From Halohasta litchfieldiae (GTDB taxonomy: Archaea > Halobacteriota > Halobacteria > Halobacteriales > Haloferacaceae), in the NCBI RefSeq assembly GCF_002788215.1, contig NZ_CP024845.1, positions 930,001 through 994,000 on the forward strand: 64,000 nt of DNA, read 5' to 3'. The position numbers and the translations under genes are program-made. This document shows positions 1 through 7,573 of this stretch, piece after piece; the first letter of the stretch is position 1; each line of letters begins with the position of its first letter. The notes under the pieces were generated by a model that had not been told where the DNA came from, did not search any database, and saw only the letters and a program-made list of their open reading frames with translations.

Positions 1-1379
1 ACCAGTACGTCCTTCACAAGGCCTACGGCAAGTTCGCGCTCCCAACCAAGGGCAAACAGGAGTCCGAGGACTTCGAGGGCGGGGCTGTTTTCGATCCGAT
101 TACCGGCGTCAAAGAAAACGTCACCGTGCTCGACTTGAAGTCACTCTACCCGATGTGTATGGTGACGATCAACGCAGGCCCAGAGACCAAGGTCGACGAG
201 GATTTCGAGGGCGAAACCTACCGTGCGCCCAATGGGAGTCGGTTCCGCAAGCAGCCCGACGGGATCATGCGGGAGATGGTCGACGAACTGTTGACCGAAC
301 GAGAAGAAAAGAAGAAACTCCGCAACGAGCACAGTCCTGATAGCTCCGAATACGCCATTTACGACACCCAGCAGGCCGCTGTGAAGGTTATCATGAACTC
401 GCTCTACGGCGTTACGGGGTGGGATCGGTTTCGACTCTACGACAAGGAGGGCGCAGCCGCGGTCACCGCCACAGGTCGAGAAGTGATCGATTTCACCGCA
501 ACGGCGGCCAACGAACTCGATTACGAGATCGCATACGGAGATACGGACTCGGTAATGCTCGAACTCGGACAAGACATCGAGAAGGCCGACGCTATCGACC
601 AATCCTTCGAGATCGAGGAGTACATCAACGGCCGGTATGACGACTTCGCGCGCGAAGAACTCAACGCAGACAACCATCGATTTCAGATCGAGTTTGAGAA
701 GCTCTACCGGCGGTTCTTCCAAGCCGGTCGCAAGAAGCGATACGCGGGTCACATTATCTGGAAAGAGGGCAAGGACGTCGACGACATCGACATCACCGGC
801 TTCGAGTACAAGCGCTCGGATATCGCCCCGATCACCAAACGCGTCCAAAAAGACGTTATCGAGACGATTGTCACTGGCGAGGAGATCGACGACGATCTCG
901 AAGAAGTCAGAACCTATCTGACAACTGTTATCGAGGAGTTCCTGAACGATGATCGGAGCGTCGACGAGATCGGGATTCCGGGCGGGATCGGCAAGCGACT
1001 CGACGCCTACGAGACACCGACGGCCCAAGTTCGTGGGGCACAGTACGCCAACCTCATGTTGGGCACCAATTTCGACCGCGGTTCGAAACCCAAGCGACTG
1101 TATCTGGAGAATGTTCATCCCTCCTTCTTCCGACGGATGGAAGACGAGAACGGGCTCGATCCACAGCGCGACCCCCTCTACGGCGAGTTCAAACGGGATC
1201 CGGATGTGATCTGCTTCGAGTATGCCGACCAACTCCCCGAAGAGTTCGAAGTCGACCTTGAAAAAATGCTTGACAAAACCCTCAAAGGGCCAATTTCACG
1301 CGTAATCGAGGCGCTCGACATGTCGTGGGAAGAGATTAAAACGGGTCAAACCCAGACCGGACTCGAACAATACTGGTAG
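1..1379 (+). CDS. polB: Family B DNA polymerase, C-terminal part (gene starts before the window)
   Basis: This is the polymerase domain of an archaeal replicative family B DNA polymerase. The frame is open from base 3, so the exonuclease domain lies before the window; the GTG at 126 falls inside the gene. Motif A (DLKSLYPM) is at about 132-155, motif B (KVIMNSLYG) at 384-410 and motif C (YGDTDS) at 534-551, with both catalytic aspartates of motif C present. Motifs A, B and C are all uninterrupted, so none of these common haloarchaeal intein sites is occupied here. The last eight residues, QTGLEQYW, fit the PCNA-interacting box Qxx[ILM]xx[FY][FW], as expected for a polymerase held by the sliding clamp. 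The suf operon follows on the same strand after 135 bases. Family assignment is firm; which PolB paralogue it is cannot be told without the N-terminus. Confidence 0.96.
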   Translation, partial: QYVLHKAYGKFALPTKGKQESEDFEGGAVFDPITGVKENVTVLDLKSLYPMCMVTINAGPETKVDEDFEGETYRAPNGSRFRKQPDGIMREMVDELLTEREEKKKLRNEHSPDSSEYAIYDTQQAAVKVIMNSLYGVTGWDRFRLYDKEGAAAVTATGREVIDFTATAANELDYEIAYGDTDSVMLELGQDIEKADAIDQSFEIEEYINGRYDDFAREELNADNHRFQIEFEKLYRRFFQAGRKKRYAGHIIWKEGKDVDDIDITGFEYKRSDIAPITKRVQKDVIETIVTGEEIDDDLEEVRTYLTTVIEEFLNDDRSVDEIGIPGGIGKRLDAYETPTAQVRGAQYANLMLGTNFDRGSKPKRLYLENVHPSFFRRMEDENGLDPQRDPLYGEFKRDPDVICFEYADQLPEEFEVDLEKMLDKTLKGPISRVIEALDMSWEEIKTGQTQTGLEQYW

Positions 1380-1456
1380 GAATCACATCACTATACGCCC
1401 GGTCTTTTTCGATTAAGAAATTTTTCTTTCCCCATTAGCAGATTTCGGGGGGTGAA

Positions 1457-1492
1457 TGCGTAACCATTATGTGCGTAACCTCCCACGTAACT
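1457..1492 (+). promoter_or_regulatory. Spaced direct repeats upstream of sufC, possible operator
   Basis: The 9-mer tgcgtaacc occurs at 1457-1465 and again at 1472-1480, with a related cacgtaact at 1484-1492. The copies lie 15 and 12 bases apart and 23-58 bases before the sufC start. They flank an A/T stretch (ccattatg) that could be the TATA element. Repeats around a promoter suggest a binding site for an iron- or redox-responsive regulator. That is inference; no regulator gene is nearby. Confidence 0.3.
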
Positions 1493-1514
1493 CATACGAG
1501 GCAACGAATCAACA

Positions 1515-2429
1515 ATGGCAACACTTGAAATCAAAAACGTACACGCAGAAGTCGCAGAAGAGGATGGAGAGACGATTCTTCGGGGCGTCGACCTCGAAGT
1601 CAACTCGAACGAGATCCACGCGCTGATGGGTCCCAACGGCTCCGGGAAGTCGACGCTGGCCAAAATCATCGCCGGCCATCCCGCCTATCGCGTCACCGAC
1701 GGCGAGATCCTCCTTCACCTCGACGACGAGGACGTCGAAGACATCGATGAGGATCTCGACGACGACGATCTCACGTGGAATCTTCTCGAACTGGAGCCGA
1801 ACGAGCGCGCCGCGCTCGGTATCTTCCTCGGCTTCCAGTACCCCGCTGAGATCGAAGGCGTCACCATGACCAGCTTCCTCCGACAGGCGCTCAACGCCAA
1901 AGCCGAGGAACGCGAGGAACTGTTCGAGGACGAAGACGAAGAGGCAGCCGACGAAGAAGACGAAGGCTACGACACCTCGCCGATGGAAGGTCCCGCCGAC
2001 GATGGCGCGGTCAGCGTCGCCGAGTTCCAGCAGATCCTCTCGGAGAAGATGGAGCTGCTCGACATGGACGAGAAGTTCATGCACCGTTATCTCAACGCCG
2101 GCTTCTCCGGCGGCGAGAAAAAGCAGAACGAGGTCCTCCAGGCCGCACTCCTCGAACCCTGTGTTGCGGTCCTCGACGAGATCGACTCCGGGCTCGACAT
2201 CGACCGCCTGCAGGACGTCTCGAAAGGCATCAACGCCCTTCGCGACGAACAGGGCACTGGTGTCCTCCAGATCACCCACTACCAGCGAATCCTCGACTAC
2301 GTCGAACCCGACCACGTCCACGTCATGCTCGACGGCAAGATCGCCAAAAGCGGCGGTGCCGAGCTGGCCGAGAAACTCGAAGACAAGGGCTACGACTGGG
2401 TCCGCGAGGACGTCTACGAGACCGCGTAA
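1515..2429 (+). CDS. sufC: Fe-S cluster assembly ATPase SufC
   Basis: SufC is the soluble ABC-type ATPase that drives the SufBCD scaffold building Fe-S clusters in the cytoplasm. Walker A GPNGSGKST is at residues 39-47, the ABC signature FSGGEKKQNE at 197-206 and Walker B with the catalytic glutamate (CVAVLDEIDSGLD) at 216-228. The protein has 304 residues; bacterial SufC has about 250. The excess is two very acidic insertions, about residues 68-86 and 137-165, typical of haloarchaeal surface-loop expansion. It is the first gene of sufC-sufB-sufD, with 51 bases to sufB. The ATG start gives the expected N-terminus (MATLEIKNVHAEV). Confidence 0.97.
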   Translation: MATLEIKNVHAEVAEEDGETILRGVDLEVNSNEIHALMGPNGSGKSTLAKIIAGHPAYRVTDGEILLHLDDEDVEDIDEDLDDDDLTWNLLELEPNERAALGIFLGFQYPAEIEGVTMTSFLRQALNAKAEEREELFEDEDEEAADEEDEGYDTSPMEGPADDGAVSVAEFQQILSEKMELLDMDEKFMHRYLNAGFSGGEKKQNEVLQAALLEPCVAVLDEIDSGLDIDRLQDVSKGINALRDEQGTGVLQITHYQRILDYVEPDHVHVMLDGKIAKSGGAELAEKLEDKGYDWVREDVYETA

Positions 2430-2480
2430 CCAGAGCCGTTTACGCACAGCACTATAAGCAACCAACACCAAACACCATAC

Positions 2481-3908
2481 ATGAGTTCCGAAGAACACAT
2501 CAAACAGACAGACACTGAGTCCCGGTTCGAGTTCAAGAAGGAGGAAGCATCCGCCTTCAAGAGCGAAAAGGGGCTGACCGAGGAGACCGTCCGGGTCATC
2601 TCGGAAGACAAAGACGAGCCAGAGTGGATGCTCCAGAGCCGCCTTCGCGCCCTCGAGCATTTCCAGAACATGCCAATGCCGACCAACTGGCCCGAGATCC
2701 CGGACCTCTCGGAGGTCGATGTCAGCGAGATTGTTCCGTATATCCGACCTGACATCGACGTCCGCGGCGGCGTCGACGACTGGACGGACCTGCCGGACGA
2801 CATCAAGGACACTTTCGACAAGCTCGGCATCCCAGAAGCCGAAAAGAACGCCCTCTCGGGCGTTGGTGCCCAGTACGAGTCCGAAATCGTCTACCAGAAC
2901 ATGCAGGAGCAGTGGGAGGAAAAAGGCGTGATCTTCTGTGACATGGACAAGGCAGTCCGTGACCACGAAGAGATCGTCCGCGAGCACTTCATGAACAAGT
3001 GCGTCCCACCGAGCGACAACAAGTTTGCCGCGCTTCACGGCGCGATCTGGTCGGGCGGCTCGTTCGTCTACGTTCCAGAAGACACGACGGTCGACATGCC
3101 GATTCAGGCCTACTTCCGAATGAACTCGGAAGGCATGGGCCAGTTCGAACACACGCTCATCATCGCTGAGGAGGGCTCCGAGGTTCACTACATCGAGGGC
3201 TGTTCAGCCCCGAAATACTCCGAGTTCAACCTCCACTCGGGCGGCGTCGAGGTCTTCGTCGGCGAAGACGCTCACGTTCAGTATTCGACCGTCCAGAACT
3301 GGTCGAAGAGTACCTACAACCTCAACACCAAGCGCGCCATCGTCGAGAAGAACGGCCGCATGGAGTGGATTTCGGGCTCGATGGGCTCGAAGGCCACGAT
3401 GCTCTACCCGGCGTCGATCCTCAAGGGTCGCGGCGCGTCGGACAACCACATCACCATCGCCTTCGCGGGCGAGGGCCAGAACATCGACACCGGTGCAAAG
3501 GTCTACCACAACGCTCCCGAGACGAAGTCGACAGTCGAGTCGAAATCGATCTCGAAAGACGGTGGCCGGACCAACTACCGTGGACTGGTCCACATCGCAG
3601 ACGGCGCTCACGACTCCTCGACCGCAGTCGAGTGTGACGCGCTGATGTTCGACAACGAGTCGACCTCCGATACGATGCCGTATATGGAGATCAACGAGTC
3701 CCGAGTCGACGTCGCCCACGAGGCCACCGTCGGTAAGATCGGCGACGAGGACATCTTCTACCTCCAGAGCCGGGGTCTCGACGACGACGACGCCAAGCAG
3801 ATGATCGTCTCGGGCTTCATCGAGCCACTGACCGAAGAACTGCCAATCGAGTACGCGGTCGAACTCAACCGCCTCGTGGAACTCGAAATGGAGGGCTCGC
3901 TCGGATGA
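2481..3908 (+). CDS. sufB: Fe-S cluster assembly protein SufB
   Basis: SufB is the scaffold subunit of the SufBC2D complex on which the nascent Fe-S cluster is assembled. The 475-residue length is normal. The C-terminal two thirds shows the characteristic SufB/SufD core rich in beta structure, including the conserved stretch around SSTAVECDALMFDN near residue 380 and the final ESRVDVAHEATVGKI segment that carries the conserved histidine. The stop codon overlaps the sufD start by four bases (ATGA at 3905-3908), so the two related subunits are probably translated in a coupled way and in equal amounts. Confidence 0.97.
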   Translation: MSSEEHIKQTDTESRFEFKKEEASAFKSEKGLTEETVRVISEDKDEPEWMLQSRLRALEHFQNMPMPTNWPEIPDLSEVDVSEIVPYIRPDIDVRGGVDDWTDLPDDIKDTFDKLGIPEAEKNALSGVGAQYESEIVYQNMQEQWEEKGVIFCDMDKAVRDHEEIVREHFMNKCVPPSDNKFAALHGAIWSGGSFVYVPEDTTVDMPIQAYFRMNSEGMGQFEHTLIIAEEGSEVHYIEGCSAPKYSEFNLHSGGVEVFVGEDAHVQYSTVQNWSKSTYNLNTKRAIVEKNGRMEWISGSMGSKATMLYPASILKGRGASDNHITIAFAGEGQNIDTGAKVYHNAPETKSTVESKSISKDGGRTNYRGLVHIADGAHDSSTAVECDALMFDNESTSDTMPYMEINESRVDVAHEATVGKIGDEDIFYLQSRGLDDDDAKQMIVSGFIEPLTEELPIEYAVELNRLVELEMEGSLG

Positions 3909-5113
3909 GCGTGCAGGTACCAGCAACCATCTCCGAGGAAACGGTCCGAGAGATCTCCGAGAAGCGCAACGAGCCCGAGTGGCTCCTCGAACAGCGTCTC
4001 GCAGCACTCGACGCGCTCGACGATCTCGAACTCCCGGACGTCATCAAGACGCCGGGTCGACGCTGGACGGATCTCGAAAGCCTCGACTTCGAAGCGCTGG
4101 TCGACCCCCTCGACCAGTCCGACGAAACCGAGCGCGTCGAAGCCGAGGGCGCAACCGTGCTCTCGTTTGTCGACGCACTTGCCGAGCACGAAGAGCTCGT
4201 CCGCGAGCATTTCGGCTCGATTGTCGACCCCGAAGAGAACTATCTGACCGCACTGTCGGCAGCCCTGTTCACGACCGGCACGGTCGTCTACGTCCCAGAG
4301 GGCGTCGAGGCCGAAGATATCACAATCCGCGCGGAAATGAACTCCCGGTCGCTGTTCAGCCAGACGCTGGTCATCACCGAGAAATCCGCTTCCGCGACGA
4401 TCCTAGAGTCGATTGAATCAGGCGAGGATGTCGAGGGAGACCGCTACTTCAGCAATATCGTCGAAGTCGTGGCCGGCGAGAACAGCTACGTCCAGTTCGG
4501 TTCGCTCCAGAACCTCGATCAGGAGACCTACCACGTCACGCTCAAGCGTGCGGTGACAGACACCTACGCCAACGCCAACTGGATCGAGGGCAACATCGGC
4601 TCACGGCTCACCCGCTCGGACGTCGAAACGCAGCTCGAGGGCGACGGCTCGGAGACGAAGATCGTCGGTGCGTTCTTCGGCCACGAAGACCAGCACCTCG
4701 ACGTCAACGCCCGAGTCTGGCACCGTGCCGAACACACGACCGCTGACCTCGTCACCCGTGGTGTACTCGACGATGTCGCACGCTCGGTGTACGAGGGTGT
4801 CCAGGACGTCGGCGAAGGCGCATGGAACACGAGTTCCTACCAGCGTGAGAACACGCTGATGCTGTCGGATGATTCGGAAGCCGACGCCTCGCCAAAGCTG
4901 ATCATCAAGAACCACGACACCGAAGCCAGCCACTCGGCGACTGTGGGGCAGGTCGACCAGGAGGACTTGCTGTATATGACCTCCCGATCTATCGACCCCA
5001 ACACGGCCCGCAACATGCTCGTTGAGGGCTTCTTCGTGCCGGTGTTCGAAGAGATCGACGTCGAAGACTTCCGCGATGATCTCTCGGACCTCATCATCGC
5101 ACGGCTCGACTGA
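3905..5113 (+). CDS. sufD: Fe-S cluster assembly protein SufD
   Basis: SufD is the partner of SufB in the SufBC2D scaffold and is needed for iron acquisition by the complex. It is a 402-residue paralogue of the upstream protein: both start with a similar segment (SEETVREISEKRNEPEWLL here) and share the ending EASHSATVGQVDQEDLLYM-like block. It is the last gene of the operon. Convergent glpK ends 73 bases further on, and the gap contains an A/T-rich cgttttataaaag stretch that may serve termination of both units. Confidence 0.95.
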   Translation: MSVQVPATISEETVREISEKRNEPEWLLEQRLAALDALDDLELPDVIKTPGRRWTDLESLDFEALVDPLDQSDETERVEAEGATVLSFVDALAEHEELVREHFGSIVDPEENYLTALSAALFTTGTVVYVPEGVEAEDITIRAEMNSRSLFSQTLVITEKSASATILESIESGEDVEGDRYFSNIVEVVAGENSYVQFGSLQNLDQETYHVTLKRAVTDTYANANWIEGNIGSRLTRSDVETQLEGDGSETKIVGAFFGHEDQHLDVNARVWHRAEHTTADLVTRGVLDDVARSVYEGVQDVGEGAWNTSSYQRENTLMLSDDSEADASPKLIIKNHDTEASHSATVGQVDQEDLLYMTSRSIDPNTARNMLVEGFFVPVFEEIDVEDFRDDLSDLIIARLD

Positions 5114-5186
5114 GGCGCTGCTCGACCCGCCGTTCTGCTGTTCTACCGTTTTATAAAAGATTGGTGAGCGATTGCTACCGCGTCGA

Positions 5187-6725
5187 CTACTCGTCGTCGT
5201 CCTGGGCCCAGCCCATCGACCGGTCGACGGCGTCGTGCCAGCGCTCGAACTCTTTGCTGTAGTCGGCATCCTCGTTGGGTTCGAACTCGCGGTCGACCTG
5301 CCAGTTCTTACGGAGTTCGTCGACCGTCTCCCAGTAGCCGACCGCGAGACCGGCGGCGTAGGCAGAACCGAGTGCTGTGGTCTCGTCGACTACCGGCCGG
5401 ACGATGTTCGTGTCGACGATATCGGCCTGGAGCTGACAGAGGAAGTTGTTTTTGACCGCGCCGCCGTCGACACGGAGGTCCGCGAGGTCGATATCCGCGT
5501 CTTCGACCATCGCCTCGGCGACGTCTTTGGTCTGGTAGGCGATTGCCTCAAGCGTCGCACGCACGACGTGGGCTGGTCGGGTGCCACGGGTCATCCCGAC
5601 GATGGTGCCGCGTGCGCGCTGATCCCAGTGTGGAGCCCCGAGACCGGTGAATGCGGGAACGAGATAAACGCCGTCAGTCGAATCGACACTCCGAGCAACG
5701 CTTTCGGACTCCATTGCGTCGTCGATCAACGTCATGTCTTCGAGCCACTCGATTGCTGCGCCGGTGATGAAGATCGCGCCTTCGAGGGCGTACTGGACCG
5801 GCTCACCGGAGCGCTGGAAGCCCACGGTGGTAAGCAGGCCGTGGTCGCTCATCACGGCCTCGTTGCCGGTGTTCATCAGCATGAACGAGCCGGTGCCGTA
5901 GGTGTTTTTGGCGTCTCCAGAATCAAAGCAGGTCTGGCCGAAGAGGGCGGCCTGCTGGTCGCCGAGGGCACCCGCAACGGGCACTTCGGCACCGAGGAAG
6001 CCGCCAGCGTCGGTCGACCCGTAGGTCTCGTCGTCCGAGGAGGGTCGCACTTCGGGCAGCGTCTCGGCAGGGACGTTGAACTCGTCGAGGAGTTCTTGGT
6101 CCCAGTCCATGTCGTGGATGTTGAACAGCATCGTCCGGGAGGCGTTCGAGACGTCGGTGATGTGGTTGCCGGTGAGGTTGTAGATCACCCACGTGTCCAT
6201 CGTCCCGAACATGAGATCGCCAGCCTCGGCGCGTTCCCGAACGTCCTGCGGGCGGGCGCGCTGGAGTTTGATCGGATCAGTGTTGTCCAGCAGCCATTCG
6301 GCTTTGGTCGCCGAAAAGTAGGCGTCGGGTTCGAGCCCGGTCTTCTGTTGGACCATGTCGGCTTTCCCCTCGTCTTCGAGAGTTTCGATCCGGTCTGTGG
6401 TCCGGCGATCCTGCCAGACGATGGCGTTGGCGATTGGCGCACCGGTTTCGGCATCCCACAGCAGCGTCGTCTCACGCTGGTTGGTGACACCGATTGCCTC
6501 GAGCTGCTCTGGGTCGAGGCCACCCTTGTCGAGGGCGGTGTTCATGACGCTTTTCGTGTTCTCCCAAACCTCCATCGCGTCGTGTTCGACCCACCCGGGC
6601 TCTGGATAGATCTGTTCGTGTTTCTCGTAGGCGCTCGCTACAACGTTACCGCCATGGTCGAAGACCATGAACCGTGTCCCTGTGGTCCCTTGGTCGACGG
6701 AACCAACATATGTATCAGTTGCCAT
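5187..6725 (-). CDS. glpK: Glycerol kinase
   Basis: Glycerol kinase phosphorylates glycerol to sn-glycerol 3-phosphate using ATP, the entry step of glycerol catabolism and an important carbon route in haloarchaea living beside Dunaliella. The N-terminal FGGY-family phosphate motif VDQGTTGTRFMVFD is at about residues 6-19, and the C-terminal ATP-binding block (RVDGGAVKNNFLCQLQADI) is present. With the ATG at 6725 the protein has 512 residues, normal for GlpK. An in-frame ATG three codons upstream (6734) is possible but gives an unusual N-terminus. It stands alone here, without the glpABC dehydrogenase or a glycerol facilitator. The leader contains a large dyad (6746-6811). Confidence 0.96.
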   Translation of the reverse strand: MATDTYVGSVDQGTTGTRFMVFDHGGNVVASAYEKHEQIYPEPGWVEHDAMEVWENTKSVMNTALDKGGLDPEQLEAIGVTNQRETTLLWDAETGAPIANAIVWQDRRTTDRIETLEDEGKADMVQQKTGLEPDAYFSATKAEWLLDNTDPIKLQRARPQDVRERAEAGDLMFGTMDTWVIYNLTGNHITDVSNASRTMLFNIHDMDWDQELLDEFNVPAETLPEVRPSSDDETYGSTDAGGFLGAEVPVAGALGDQQAALFGQTCFDSGDAKNTYGTGSFMLMNTGNEAVMSDHGLLTTVGFQRSGEPVQYALEGAIFITGAAIEWLEDMTLIDDAMESESVARSVDSTDGVYLVPAFTGLGAPHWDQRARGTIVGMTRGTRPAHVVRATLEAIAYQTKDVAEAMVEDADIDLADLRVDGGAVKNNFLCQLQADIVDTNIVRPVVDETTALGSAYAAGLAVGYWETVDELRKNWQVDREFEPNEDADYSKEFERWHDAVDRSMGWAQDDDE

Positions 6726-6745
6726 ATTTATCACTAAGCTGTGGA

Positions 6746-6811
6746 GGTAGTGAATGACGTACTGTTCGCTGAGGACAGCCTAGAACTCCTGAACAGTGAG
6801 TAATCACTACC
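6746..6811 (-). promoter_or_regulatory. Nested dyad in the glpK leader
   Basis: Upstream of glpK two inverted repeats are nested around nearly the same centre. The outer arms are ggtagtga (6746-6753) and tcactacc (6804-6811). The inner arms are actgttc (6761-6767) and gaacagt (6791-6797). The best TATA candidate on the minus strand is the A/T run at 6868-6882, which would start transcription near 6847 and place the whole dyad in a leader of about 120 bases. It could be an RNA hairpin or a pair of operator half-sites. No regulator gene is adjacent. Confidence 0.4.
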
Positions 6812-6871
6812 TGATCCACGAGTAGTAATCATTGATTCATACAATAAGTATTATCATTGTACTGATAATTT

Positions 6872-7045
6872 TTATAAAATCTCGGTATAGTCAATCGAAT
6901 ACGGCAAGCGTTCGCTCTCCCACTGTAGAGGCGAAATCCCGCTGAAGAAGTTGCCCAGCGAGTTACGGGCCGAGATCCCGAGAACGAGTCCGATCACACC
7001 CGTAGAGGCCAACAGCGGTTCGACAGCCCGGAGACGGCAAACATT
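6872..7045 (-). pseudogene. Decayed fragment of an MscS-type mechanosensitive channel gene
   Basis: Too small to be a gene, this minus-strand stretch still reads as the pore-helix region of a small-conductance mechanosensitive channel: STGVIGLVLGISARNSLGNFF, then FSGIS and a degenerate LQWE...PYSID, before a TAA at 6872-6874. Intact family members read G(L/V)xLGxxxxxxLGNFFxGI here and continue for 100 or more residues into the cytoplasmic domain. No start codon with a preceding membrane region exists, because the stress-protein gene begins right upstream, and the end looks scrambled by small indels. The gap 6735-7071 otherwise holds only the glpK leader and an A/T-rich stretch. Confidence 0.6.
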
Positions 7046-7071
7046 ACTCGCTGATTTCGGAGTCGGAGGGA

Positions 7072-7470
7072 CTACTCGACGACTTCGAGTGTCGTGTTGA
7101 GACTGCCAGTGAGTTCGGCTTCGAGATCAGGGTAGAGGCCGAACAGCTGGCCGAGTCGACGTCGAATTCGCCCGCGTTTGGTTTTGCCGACGATCACGCG
7201 GTCGGCCGTTTGTCTGGCGGCCTCGTCGACGATGGCTTCTTCGAGGACGTACCCCTGCCGGACGATGTAGTGGGCCCGGATGTCACTGAACTCGGCTTCG
7301 ACGGCCGTCTGGAGCTCCTGTCGGGTGAGTGAATCACCGTTTTGGAGGAGTGAAACGTGGAGGACGATCAGCGAATCCGTGTCATCGGACACATAATCAA
7401 GCCCACGGGTGATCGTCCGATGGCTGTCTTCGGTGAGCGGGTACCGGACCGAAACGAGCGTGGTTGTCAC
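7072..7470 (-). CDS. Universal stress protein (UspA) family protein
   Basis: A single UspA-type nucleotide-binding domain of 132 residues. The N-terminal strand MTTTLVSVRYPLTED and the block DRVIVGKTKRGRIRRRLGQ near residues 90-108 match the domain's core; the usual G-2x-G-9x-G(S/T) phosphate loop is only partly kept. The start is GTG at 7470 with a TATA box about 28 bases before it, which fits a leaderless mRNA. TrkH lies directly upstream on the same strand. UspA proteins often pair with haloarchaeal Trk systems, so this one may sense ATP or stress for the potassium channel; that link is inference. Confidence 0.8.
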   Translation of the reverse strand: MTTTLVSVRYPLTEDSHRTITRGLDYVSDDTDSLIVLHVSLLQNGDSLTRQELQTAVEAEFSDIRAHYIVRQGYVLEEAIVDEAARQTADRVIVGKTKRGRIRRRLGQLFGLYPDLEAELTGSLNTTLEVVE

Positions 7471-7491
7471 GACCGATAGTAGTTCGGCTGG

Positions 7492-7502
7492 TATATTTAT
7501 AT
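7492..7502 (-). promoter_or_regulatory. TATA box of the UspA gene
   Basis: On the minus strand the sequence reads aatataaatat, centred about 27 bases before the GTG start at 7470. This spacing is the usual one for leaderless haloarchaeal transcripts and also supports the GTG as the true start. Confidence 0.6.
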
Positions 7503-7573
7503 TGCTCTTACAAAATCGGATTTGATACGCAGAAATTCACCGACTGAGCGACCGCCTTTGGAGTAGGATCTAC

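Noticed and set aside
1-1379. An intein in the polymerase, common in haloarchaeal PolB
   Set aside because: Motifs A, B and C are contiguous and no splicing motifs or endonuclease are seen in the part present.
1509-3188. 559-codon open frame on the minus strand across sufC and sufB
   Set aside because: It is an antisense shadow: the plus strand encodes SufC and SufB with all motifs, and high-GC codon use keeps the opposite frame open. Similar long shadows at 5172-6737 and 30313-32106 were dropped for the same reason.
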